From the NCBI GenBank assembly GCA_035506135.1, contig DATJPY010000043.1:4369-68368 (forward strand): a stretch of 64,000 nt of DNA, given 5' to 3'. Shown here one piece after another: positions 11,115 to 20,486 of this stretch (position 1 is the first letter of the stretch; each line of letters starts with the position of its first letter). The DNA comes from DATJPY01 sp035506135. Lineage in GTDB: Bacteria > Myxococcota_A > UBA9160 > PR03. Position numbers and translations under genes: made by a program. The notes below the pieces were generated by a model. The model made no database searches. It was given only the letters and a program-made list of their open reading frames with translations, and was not told the DNA's origin.

Positions 11115-13196
11115 TTACTCGAGCGAGACCAGAGCGCCGGATCGCACCTCGATCAGGAAGGGGCGCTTGCGGGCGTTCCCGTCGGGGTCGAAGGAGGTCG
11201 CGCCCGACACGCCCGGATAGAGCGAGGTGCCGAGGAGACCCTTGCGGAGGTCCGCCTGCGAGGAGGCCCCCCGCACGAGCTGCAGGGCGACCAGGTTGGC
11301 GGCGTCGAAGCCCTGGGCGGCGAACGCGCTCGGCGTGTCGCCGTAGGCGGCCCGGTAGCGGCTCACGAACTCCCGGACGAAGGGGGTCGGGTTGTCGGGG
11401 TCGAAGGCCGAGGTGAAGAAGGCCCCCTCCAGCCGAGGCCCGGCGGCGCGCACCAGATTCGGATTGTGCCAGGCGCTGGGCCCGAACAGAGTGACGCCGT
11501 TCACCTCGGCGACCGAGAGCTGCGGCGCGATCAGCGCGATCTTGTCCGGGGCGTCCGGGATGAAGAGCGCCTGGAAGTCGACGATCGGCGGGAGCTCGCT
11601 CTCCGACTCGCCCGTGCCACCCACGGAGGGGAGGATCGAGGCGGTGAGCGGGCGCGGAGCCGGCGGCGCCCCCCGCTTGCCGGAGACCCCCGGATCGGGC
11701 TGCACACCTCGCTGCGCGAGCAGGCCGAGCTCGGAGTCGGTCAGGAGGTCGTAGCCGACCAGGCGCCGGATCGGCGCGACGAAGTCCGTGGCGCCCGGGT
11801 CGTAGCCGGCGACCGCCACCACGTGCGCGCCGCGCGCCTCGAGCGCCTGCCAGAGAAGCTGCTCGAACTCGCGCCCGTAGTCGTCCTGCGGGTGCAGGAT
11901 CGCAAACCGCTGCAGGCCGAGCCCGTGCACCGCGTGCTCGGCCAGCACCTCGGCCTCCATGCGCCGCGTGAGCCCGACGCGGAACACCGGGCCGCCCTCC
12001 TTCGACACCGATTCATGTCGGGTGAGGGCAAGCAGCGGCATGCCGGTCTCGCGCGCGGCGTCGGCGGCCGCCTGCACCTCCTCGGTGAGGAGTGGCCCGA
12101 GCACCGCCGAGACGTCCCCGCGCGCGGCCAGCTCGCGCACCGCAGCGGCCGCCTTGTCGGGGCGCCCGGCGCTGTCGCGCACGACGACGCGCAGGCCGCC
12201 GCCCGGCGGCACGCCCGCCTTGTCCGCGCCGAAGATCCCGGCCGCCAGCAGGACACCTCGCAGTGTCTGCTCGGCCACGCCCGCGAAGGCGCCGCTCTGG
12301 GGGAGCACCACGCCGATCACGCCGGAGGCCGTCGTCGCGAGCTCCGGCGGCGCCTGACCGCCGAGCTCGGCGAGGGTCGGCGGGGGGCCTCCGCCGGGTG
12401 CGACCGGCGCCGGCGTCGGCGCGCCGGTGCCCTCCACCGACGCCTCGAGACGCACCAGCCGCTGGGCGTCGTCGGGCTCGAGCGGCAGCCCCGACGCGCG
12501 GGTGAGCGCGCGGTGCGCCGTCGCGACGTCGCCGCTCGCGAGCGAGCGCTCGGCGGCGAGCAGCCAGGCGCGTCCGGCCGGGGCGCGGCGGCCGAGCCCT
12601 TCGGCCGTCGTCAGGAGCTGATCCGTCGGCAGCGCGGCCAGCGCCGCGTCGATCTCGCGGTCGACCGCAGGGATGGAGGCCGCGTCCGTCGAGAGGCGGA
12701 GCTGCGCCAGCCACTGGACCTCGGCGGCGCGGTCGCCGCGCTCGCGCGCGAGGTCGGCGATCTCGCGAGCCGCGTCGCGGCTCTCCCCGTCGCGCAGACC
12801 GGAGGGCCGGATCCTCACGACCTGCGCCCAGGCGTCGTCGCTGGCGCCGCGCGCCCGCAGCAGGCCGACCAGCTCGGCGCGCGCGGCGTCGATGCGATCG
12901 CCGTTCGGGTGCTGCGCGATCAGGTCGAGCAGCCGTCCCTCGGCCTGGGCCGGGCGGCCCGACGCGCGCTCGAGGCGGGCGAGCGCGAGCTCCGCATCGT
13001 CGGCGAGCGCGCTGTCCGGGTAGACCTGGAGGAACTGCTCGAGCGCGGCGCGCCCGGCCGAGGGGCTGCGGGCCGCGAGGTCGATGGCGTTCTGATAGGC
13101 GTAGCGCTCGCTCTCGTCGGGCGCGCTCGGTCCCCGCTGCCACAGGCAGCCGACCAGGGCGAGCGCGATGCCGGCAGCGAGCGAGCGACGCAGCAT
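11115..13196 (-). CDS. LpoA/LppC-like lipoprotein: TPR region plus type-1 periplasmic binding fold
   Basis: The 693 residues start with a lipoprotein signal (MLRRSLAAGIALALVGC, lipobox LVGC). About 250 residues of helical TPR-like repeats follow (LEQFLQVYPDSALADDAELAL, typical of tol-pal/YbgF-like repeats). From about residue 290 there is a Leu/Ile/Val-binding-protein fold (GVIGVVLPQSGAFAG, VSAVLGPLLTEEVQA, RFAILHPQDDYGREF). This is the arrangement of LpoA, the outer-membrane activator of penicillin-binding protein 1a. Identity as a PBP activator is likely but not proven; an amino-acid sensor or ABC binding protein is the alternative. It lies four bases downstream of dnaJ in the same direction and probably shares its transcript. 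Confidence 0.85.
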   Translation of the reverse strand: MLRRSLAAGIALALVGCLWQRGPSAPDESERYAYQNAIDLAARSPSAGRAALEQFLQVYPDSALADDAELALARLERASGRPAQAEGRLLDLIAQHPNGDRIDAARAELVGLLRARGASDDAWAQVVRIRPSGLRDGESRDAAREIADLARERGDRAAEVQWLAQLRLSTDAASIPAVDREIDAALAALPTDQLLTTAEGLGRRAPAGRAWLLAAERSLASGDVATAHRALTRASGLPLEPDDAQRLVRLEASVEGTGAPTPAPVAPGGGPPPTLAELGGQAPPELATTASGVIGVVLPQSGAFAGVAEQTLRGVLLAAGIFGADKAGVPPGGGLRVVVRDSAGRPDKAAAAVRELAARGDVSAVLGPLLTEEVQAAADAARETGMPLLALTRHESVSKEGGPVFRVGLTRRMEAEVLAEHAVHGLGLQRFAILHPQDDYGREFEQLLWQALEARGAHVVAVAGYDPGATDFVAPIRRLVGYDLLTDSELGLLAQRGVQPDPGVSGKRGAPPAPRPLTASILPSVGGTGESESELPPIVDFQALFIPDAPDKIALIAPQLSVAEVNGVTLFGPSAWHNPNLVRAAGPRLEGAFFTSAFDPDNPTPFVREFVSRYRAAYGDTPSAFAAQGFDAANLVALQLVRGASSQADLRKGLLGTSLYPGVSGATSFDPDGNARKRPFLIEVRSGALVSLE

Positions 13197-13200
13197 CGCG

Positions 13201-14322
13201 TCAGCCGAGGAAGTCGCGAAGCTTCTCGAGGAAGCTCCTGGTGACGGGGGACACCTCCGTCCCGGTCTCCTTCGCGAACTGCTCGAGCAGCTCGCGCTGG
13301 CGCTCGGTGAGCCGGCTCGGCACCTCGACGAAGATCTGCACGAGCTGGTCGCCGCGGCCGCGACCGCCGAGGGTGGGGAGGCCCCGTCCCTGCAGCCGGA
13401 GCGTCTTGCCGGACTGCGTGCCCTCGGGAATCCGCAGCGACACCTTGCCCTCGAGCGTCGGCACCTCGATCTCGGCGCCGAGCGCGGCGTGCACGAACGG
13501 AACCGGCACCTGGCAGTGCAGGTCGCAGCCGTCGCGGACGAAGAAGGGATGGGGCTTCACCGAGACGTCCACGTAGAGATCCCCGGCCGGCCCGCCCTCG
13601 AGGCCCGCCTCGCCCTCGCCCGCCAGCCGGAGCCGGGTGCCGTGCTCGACGCCGGCGGGGATCTTCACCGAGAGCGACTGCTGGCTCTCGACGCGGCCGG
13701 CGCCGCGGCAGGCGGGACAGCGCTCCTTCACCACCTCGCCGGCGCCACCGCAGGCGTCGCACGGGCGGCTGATGCGGAAGAAGCCCTGCTGGAACATGAG
13801 CTGGCCCGAGCCGCGGCAGCGGCTGCAGGTCTCGGGGCGGGTGCCGGCGCGGGCCCCGGAGCCGTTGCAGCTTCCGCACGGGCGGGTCTTCGGAATCGAG
13901 AGGCGCGCCTCCTTGCCGGCGAGCACCTCGCGCAGCTCGATCTCGAGGTTGTACCGGAGGTCGGCCCCGCGGCGGCCGCGACCCCGCCGCCGGCCGCCGC
14001 CGCCGCGCGTGCCGAAGAAGTCGCCGAAGAGATCGTTCAGGACGTCTCCGAAGTTCCCGAGGTCGCCGAAGTCGGGGAACCCGCCGGCGCCGCCTGCCCC
14101 GAGGCCCTCGAAGCCGAAGCGGTCGTAGGCGCGCCGCTTGTCGGGATCCGAGAGCACCGCGTAGGCCTCGGAGGCCTCCTTGAACCTCTCCTCGGCGGCG
14201 GGATCGTCGGGATTGCGATCCGGGTGGTACTTCAGCGCGAGCGTGCGGTACGCCTTCTTGAGCGCCTCCGCGTCCGCCGACCGGTCGACGCCCAGGACCT
14301 CGTAGTAGTCGCGCTTGGCCAA
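13201..14322 (-). CDS. dnaJ: chaperone DnaJ
   Basis: DnaJ (Hsp40) delivers clients to DnaK and stimulates its ATPase. The 373 residues have a J domain with the HPD motif in KYHPDRNP, a Gly/Phe-rich linker (GGFPDFGDLGNFG), four zinc-binding CxxCxGxG repeats (CGSCNGSG, CSRCRGSG, CDACGGAG, CPACRGAG) and the C-terminal substrate-binding domains. The natural start is the TTG at 14322 (protein begins AKRDYYEVLG), with GGAGAG just upstream; earlier in-frame codons would add residues absent from DnaJ proteins. It is separated from dnaK by a TauE-like gene and a small plus-strand gene. Confidence 0.97.
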   Translation of the reverse strand: MAKRDYYEVLGVDRSADAEALKKAYRTLALKYHPDRNPDDPAAEERFKEASEAYAVLSDPDKRRAYDRFGFEGLGAGGAGGFPDFGDLGNFGDVLNDLFGDFFGTRGGGGRRRGRGRRGADLRYNLEIELREVLAGKEARLSIPKTRPCGSCNGSGARAGTRPETCSRCRGSGQLMFQQGFFRISRPCDACGGAGEVVKERCPACRGAGRVESQQSLSVKIPAGVEHGTRLRLAGEGEAGLEGGPAGDLYVDVSVKPHPFFVRDGCDLHCQVPVPFVHAALGAEIEVPTLEGKVSLRIPEGTQSGKTLRLQGRGLPTLGGRGRGDQLVQIFVEVPSRLTERQRELLEQFAKETGTEVSPVTRSFLEKLRDFLG

Positions 14323-14475
14323 TGCTCTCCACCCGGAGAAAGGGAGACCGGTCGGGACCCGCATCGTCCAGCCCGCGGCCGGACGAAAATCCGCAGAAGG
14401 CTACGCGCCGACGGGCCGGAAGCAAGGCTCGCGGTCGGGCTTCGCAGGGGCCCGGGAGTCGTCTAGGATGCCGCC

Positions 14476-14724
14476 GTGTCCGCCCCCAAGCTCGTGATCC
14501 TCGGCGTCTGGCTCCTCTGCGTCGTCGCCGTCCTCGGGGGCGGCGACGGGTGGTTCCTCGCGCTCTGCCGCCGCGTCTTCTGGCTGATGCTGGTCGTACA
14601 CGGCGTCGAGTGCGTGCTCTTCCGCGACCGCCTGCGAAGGGCCTCGGGCTCGCTTCCCGGGCACTTGGCGCAGACCCTCCTCTTCGGCCTCTTCCACCTC
14701 CGCGAGCTGCCGCGGGCTGCGTAG
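14476..14724 (+). CDS. small membrane protein, DUF1145 (YhhL-like)
   Basis: An 82-residue protein with two hydrophobic segments (about residues 6-25 and 34-48) and a C-terminal LPGHLAQTLLFGLFHL. The pattern of two helices followed by a conserved LFGLF/FELL-like segment resembles the DUF1145/YhhL family of inner-membrane proteins of unknown function. The start is GTG 14476 with a weak AGGA nine bases upstream. It is on the plus strand, between dnaJ (divergent) and the TauE gene (convergent). Family assignment rests on pattern only. Confidence 0.6.
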   Translation: MSAPKLVILGVWLLCVVAVLGGGDGWFLALCRRVFWLMLVVHGVECVLFRDRLRRASGSLPGHLAQTLLFGLFHLRELPRAA

Positions 14725-14736
14725 CGCGACACGGCC

Positions 14737-15537
14737 TCAGCCGAGGAGCAGGCGCACGAACAGGTACGCGCTGATGCCGAGCCCGATCGCCACCACGAGC
14801 CGGCGTACGGTCGCCGGCCCGAGACGCTGCGCGAGGCCGGCACCGCCGTAGCCTCCGGCCACACCGCCGACCATCATCAGGGCCGCGAGCGGCCACTCGA
14901 CGCGCCCCGCCGCGGCGAAGGTGAGCGCGGCCAGGCCGTTGATGCAGACGGCCGCCAGGTTCTTGAGCCCGTTCATGCGGTGGATGTCGGTGAGGCCGAG
15001 CACGCCGAGCGCCGCGAGCATCAGGATGCCGATGCCCGCCCCGAAGAAGCCGCCGTAGAGCGCGACGAGGAGCTGGAAGGACGCGATCCCGGCGAGCTGC
15101 GCGCGCCCGCGCCGATGCGCGGCTCCCTCGGCGCGCGACCAGCGGCGCAGCGGCTCCTGCGCCATGAAGAGCACGGTGGCGCCGAGCACGAGGAGCGGCG
15201 CCAGCCGCGCGAAGGCGTCGTCGCCCACGTGATGCGCCGCGAGGGCACCGAGCGTCCCGCCGACCAGGCTCGGCAGCGCCATCGCGAGCAGCAGGCGCCC
15301 CTCGCCGCGTACCTCGCTCCGATAGCCCCAGAAGGCCGAGAGCGATCCCGGCACGAGCGCGACGGTGCTGGTGGCGTTCGCCGTCACCGCCGGGAGCCCC
15401 GCCGACAGCAGCGCCGGGAAGGTGAGCAGCGTGCCGCCGCCCGCGATCGAGTTGATGGCGCCCGCCGCGAAGGCGGCCGCGAAGAGCAGCAGATGGACCA
15501 CGCGCGCGAGGGAAGCGCGCCTCGCGAGCGCCGACAA
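14737..15537 (-). CDS. TauE/SafE-family sulfite/anion exporter, YfcA-like
   Basis: An inner-membrane protein of 266 residues with about eight hydrophobic helices and the two inverted halves typical of the TauE/SafE (DUF81) family. The first half carries AGAINSIAGGGTLLTFPALL, the second ALYGGFFGAGIGILMLAAL. Members are linked to export of sulfite, sulfoacetate or other organosulfur anions; the substrate cannot be told here. It is inserted between dnaK and dnaJ on the same strand, and no sulfur-metabolism gene is nearby, so position does not inform function. Confidence 0.9.
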   Translation of the reverse strand: MSALARRASLARVVHLLLFAAAFAAGAINSIAGGGTLLTFPALLSAGLPAVTANATSTVALVPGSLSAFWGYRSEVRGEGRLLLAMALPSLVGGTLGALAAHHVGDDAFARLAPLLVLGATVLFMAQEPLRRWSRAEGAAHRRGRAQLAGIASFQLLVALYGGFFGAGIGILMLAALGVLGLTDIHRMNGLKNLAAVCINGLAALTFAAAGRVEWPLAALMMVGGVAGGYGGAGLAQRLGPATVRRLVVAIGLGISAYLFVRLLLG

Positions 15538-15570
15538 CTGCTCCGGGGCAGCGCGGTCGTCTGGAGTATC

Positions 15571-15616
15571 GGCCAGCGCCGCGAAGCGGCGCGCGCAGCG
15601 AGCGCAGGGAGCGAAG
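15571..15616 (+). repeat. dispersed hairpin repeat, copy 2 (left half only)
   Basis: A perfect hairpin, GCGCCGC / GCGGCGC around a GAA loop (15576-15592), is followed by GCGCAGCGAGCGCAGGGAGCG and AAGTC, matching the left half of the element at 5.1 kb. Similarity fades at the dnaK stop codon (15617). Being 25 bases past dnaK it could also work as a transcription terminator for that gene; there is no T-run on either side. Confidence 0.65.
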
Positions 15617-17446
<1,830 letters not shown>

Positions 17447-17492
17447 CGGCTCGGGCCCCTTCTGCAGCGGGGCCGTCGCGCTGGGCCCCCGG

Positions 17493-18167
17493 TCACGTGT
17501 CCTCGCCCTCCCGGGCGCCTGCCGTGGCGCCCTCCGGCGGCTTCGAAACCAGCACTCGCGCCGGGCGCAGCAGCCGGCCCCGCAGCTGGTAACCGGGCTG
17601 GAACACCTGCACGACGGTGTTGGCCGGCACCGATGCGTCGGGCACCTGCGCCATCGCCTCGTGCAGGGCTGGGTCGAAGGCCTGTCCGAGGGCCTCGATC
17701 GACGTGACGCCGTGCTTGCTCAGCACGGCGTGCAGCTCGCGCAGTACGAGCTCCACGCCTTCGAGCAGACCTTCGGTGTTCCCCTCCCCACCCTTGCGAG
17801 CGTGGTCGATGGCACGCTCCAGGTTATCGACCGACGAAAGGAGGTCCTTGACGAGATTCTGGTGGCCGAAGTGGTGGGCCTCCTCGCGGTCCCGCAGCGA
17901 TCGGCGCCGGAAGTTGTCGAAGTCGGCCGCCAGGCGCAGATGGCGGTCGCGCGCCTCGGCGAGCTCCGCGCGCAGCGTCTCCAGCTCGGCCACTACCTCC
18001 GGCGCCGGGTCGGTTTCCCCCCGCGACGCGTTCTGGTGTGCCTCGACCGACTCGGCGGCCTCGCGCAGCGCGTCCTCGAGCTCCCGGCTCGGCGGGAGGC
18101 TCCCGCCCGCGACCTCGTCCGGGTCGTCGTCCCGCGGACCTCCGCGCCTGCCGGACGCCTCGCTCAT
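17493..18167 (-). CDS. grpE: nucleotide exchange factor GrpE
   Basis: GrpE releases ADP from DnaK. The 224-residue protein has a disordered acidic N-terminus, a long helix containing LRLAADFDNFRRRSLRDRE, the dimer helices LLSSVDNLERAIDHA and a C-terminal beta head ending in the signature TVVQVFQPGYQLRGRLLRPA followed by VLVSK. The ATG overlaps the hrcA stop (ATGA), so the two are translationally coupled. Length is slightly longer than average because of the N-terminal extension. Confidence 0.96.
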   Translation of the reverse strand: MSEASGRRGGPRDDDPDEVAGGSLPPSRELEDALREAAESVEAHQNASRGETDPAPEVVAELETLRAELAEARDRHLRLAADFDNFRRRSLRDREEAHHFGHQNLVKDLLSSVDNLERAIDHARKGGEGNTEGLLEGVELVLRELHAVLSKHGVTSIEALGQAFDPALHEAMAQVPDASVPANTVVQVFQPGYQLRGRLLRPARVLVSKPPEGATAGAREGEDT

Positions 18168-19210
18168 GCCGAGAGCTTCGCGCTGACGAGCCGGGAGAGG
18201 TACTCGACGAGCCCCATCACCCGCGCGTAGTCCATGCGCCACGAGCCGACCACGCCGAGCACGCCGGGCGGACCGTCCGCGCTGCCGAAGGGCGCGGCGA
18301 CGAAGGCGAGCCGCCGCAGCTCGGGCTCGCCGAGCTCGTCGCCGAGCGCCACGGTAAGCCCGCCGGCTCCGATCACCTTCTCGACGACGCGCAGGAGCGA
18401 CTCGCCGTCCTCGAGCGCGCCGAAGAGCTCCCGCACCCGGCTCGGATCGCGGAACTCCGGCTGGTCGAGCAGCGCGAGGCGGGTTGCGATCACGAGATCG
18501 CTCCCCGCATCGTCCCCCTGCCCATCGAGCGCGCGCCAGCCGAGCCACACGGCGCGCTCGAGCGCGCCGTGCGCGCGCGAGCGAAGCGCGCGCACCTCGC
18601 GCGCCAGCGCTTCGCGCACCTCGCCGAGCGTGCGGCCCGCGATGCGCGCCCAGAGCGCCCCCGCGATCCGGTCGAGCTCCGCCTGGTCCCCGCTCTCCTC
18701 GTCGTCGATCACGCGGCGCAGCGCCTCCCCGGTCTCGCACACCAGGACGACGAGCACCCGGCTGCGCGACAGCCGCACCAGCGCGACGTGCCGCAGGGCG
18801 ACCTGCTCGAGCCGCGGCGCGACCACGAAGCCGAGCTGCCGCGTGCCCTCGGAGAGCAGGCGCGAGGTGGTGCGCATGAGCGAGTCCGGCTCCGCCCCTC
18901 CGACGCTGCCCTCGAGGTTGCGCCGCTCGAAGTCGCCGAGGCCGCGGGGCTCGACCCGATCGACGAAGACCCGGAGCCCGCGCGCGGTCGGGACGCGCCC
19001 CGCCGAGCGGTGCGGCTTCTCGAGCAGCCCGAGCTCTCCCAGCTCCGCCATGGTGTTGCGGATCGACGCCGAGGAGAGGTGCACCGGCACCACGTGCGAG
19101 ACGCTCCGCGAGCCCACCGGCGCGGCCTCGGCCACGTAGGCCGCGACGATCGCCCGCAGCACCAGATCCTGGCGCTCGGTCAGCGGCATCTGCTCGTTGG
19201 TGTCCGGCAC
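18164..19210 (-). CDS. hrcA: heat-inducible transcription repressor HrcA
   Basis: HrcA binds CIRCE operators and represses groE and dnaK operons. The 348-residue protein has an N-terminal winged helix (LTERQDLVLRAIVAAYV, then SSASIRNTMAELGELGLL and SAGRVPTARGLRVFVD) followed by the GAF-like HrcA domain, ending in the typical MDYARVMGLVEYLSRLVS. The start is GTG 19210 (GGGGGA upstream) or ATG 19189. The gene follows hemW by 76 bases. That gap holds CCCCATTCG, resembling a heat-shock sigma-32 -10 box, but no matching -35 and no CIRCE inverted repeat, so autoregulation is not shown by the sequence. Confidence 0.95.
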   Translation of the reverse strand: MPDTNEQMPLTERQDLVLRAIVAAYVAEAAPVGSRSVSHVVPVHLSSASIRNTMAELGELGLLEKPHRSAGRVPTARGLRVFVDRVEPRGLGDFERRNLEGSVGGAEPDSLMRTTSRLLSEGTRQLGFVVAPRLEQVALRHVALVRLSRSRVLVVLVCETGEALRRVIDDEESGDQAELDRIAGALWARIAGRTLGEVREALAREVRALRSRAHGALERAVWLGWRALDGQGDDAGSDLVIATRLALLDQPEFRDPSRVRELFGALEDGESLLRVVEKVIGAGGLTVALGDELGEPELRRLAFVAAPFGSADGPPGVLGVVGSWRMDYARVMGLVEYLSRLVSAKLSA

Positions 19211-19286
19211 GGCGGGTCCCCCGCGGCAGCTCGCCCGAGTTAACCGAATGGGGACGGGCGCGCCAGCCTGCGGGCGGGGGATGCCC

Positions 19287-20468
19287 TCACACGAAGCGCT
19301 CGAAGACCGAGTCGGAGAGCAGGATGCCGCGCGGCATGAGGCGGAGCCGGCCGTCCGGCCCCTCATCGAGGAGACCGGCCGCAACGAGCTCCCCGATCTC
19401 CGCCCCGAAGAAGGCGCGCGGCGGGCCCCCGAACTCGGCCGCAAAGCCCTCCGGTGCCAGCCCCGCCGCGGTGCGCAGCGCGAGGAACACCGCTTCGCCC
19501 CGCGCCGTCCGCGCGTCCAGGCGCTCCGGCGGCCCGTCGGCGGCGGGCTCGCCCGCGCCGACGCGCGCGAGATACGCGGCGAGCGACCGCACGTTCGCTC
19601 GGCGCGCACCGTGGGGCGCGCAGGCACTCGACGGCTCGCTCGACCAGGCTCCGACGCCGATGCCGAGCACCGGCCGCCGCTCCCAGTAGCGTCGATTGTG
19701 GAGCGCCTCCCGGCCGGGCCGCGCGAAGCTCGAGATCTCGTACCGGAAGAGGCCGGCGGCGCCGAGGCGCTCCGCGGCCAGCGCCAGCATGTCGGCCGCC
19801 TCGTCCTCGCCCGCGAGCGCCAGCGCGCCGCGCCGCGCCGCGCGCTCGAAGGGGGTCCCCGGCTCGATCGTCAGCATGTACACCGACACATGTTGAGGCG
19901 CATGCGCCAGCGCGCGCTCGAGCTCCCGCGCGACATGCGCGAGCCGCTGTCCCGGCGCGGCGAGGATCAGGTCGATCGAGACGTTCTCGAAGCCCGCGGC
20001 GCGCGCGGCGTCGAGCGCGTCGTCACCGTCCCGCGCGCGGTGGGCACGGCCGAGCCGCTTCAGGGTGACGTCGTCGAAGGACTGGATGCCGACGGAGAGC
20101 CGATCGACACCGGCGGCGCGGAAGCCGGCCAGCCGCGCGCGCTCCGTGGTGCCGGGATTCATCTCCAGCGTCAGCTCGAACGCCCCGTCGGGTGCCGGCG
20201 GGAACGCCGCGCGCACCGCGGCGGCAATCCGCTCGACGGACTGCGGGTGCAGCAGCGAGGGCGTGCCGCCGCCGAGGTAGAGCGACGCGAGGGGGCGGGC
20301 GGCGAACGGCCCGGCGCGCCGCCCGAGCTCGGCGAGGAGCGCGTCCACGTACGCGGCCTCGCGCGCGGCCGGGAGCCGCGGCGCCTTCTCGACCGCGAAG
20401 TCGCAGTAGGGGCAGATGCGCTCGCAGAAGGGGACGTGCACGTAGACACCGACGCGCCCGTCGTCCAT
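19287..20468 (-). CDS. hemW: HemW-like radical SAM heme chaperone
   Basis: Formerly annotated as an oxygen-independent coproporphyrinogen III oxidase. The 393 residues begin GVYVHVPFCERICPYCDF with the cluster-binding CxxxCxxC (C15, C19, C22), followed by SLYLGGGTPSLL, LTLEMNPGT, RLSVGIQSFDD and the C-terminal HemN_C-type domain. HemW proteins bind heme and carry the three-Cys cluster motif but lack the fourth conserved HemN cysteine; the residue after the third Cys here is Asp-Phe, as in HemW. It is divergent from the M16 peptidase gene with only 18 bases between the starts. Confidence 0.93.
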   Translation of the reverse strand: MDDGRVGVYVHVPFCERICPYCDFAVEKAPRLPAAREAAYVDALLAELGRRAGPFAARPLASLYLGGGTPSLLHPQSVERIAAAVRAAFPPAPDGAFELTLEMNPGTTERARLAGFRAAGVDRLSVGIQSFDDVTLKRLGRAHRARDGDDALDAARAAGFENVSIDLILAAPGQRLAHVARELERALAHAPQHVSVYMLTIEPGTPFERAARRGALALAGEDEAADMLALAAERLGAAGLFRYEISSFARPGREALHNRRYWERRPVLGIGVGAWSSEPSSACAPHGARRANVRSLAAYLARVGAGEPAADGPPERLDARTARGEAVFLALRTAAGLAPEGFAAEFGGPPRAFFGAEIGELVAAGLLDEGPDGRLRLMPRGILLSDSVFERFV

Positions 20469-20486
20469 GACACGAGGATAGCCGGC

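Noticed and set aside
19211..19286. CIRCE operator or heat-shock promoter ahead of hrcA
   Set aside because: Only CCCCATTCG resembles a sigma-32 -10 box; there is no -35 partner at the right distance and no TTAGCACTC/GAGTGCTAA inverted repeat.
19197..20486. Plus-strand open frame upstream of the M16 peptidase
   Set aside because: It lies antisense to hemW, has no family resemblance and only arises because stop codons are rare at this GC content; the peptidase start at 20487 has its own ribosome binding site.
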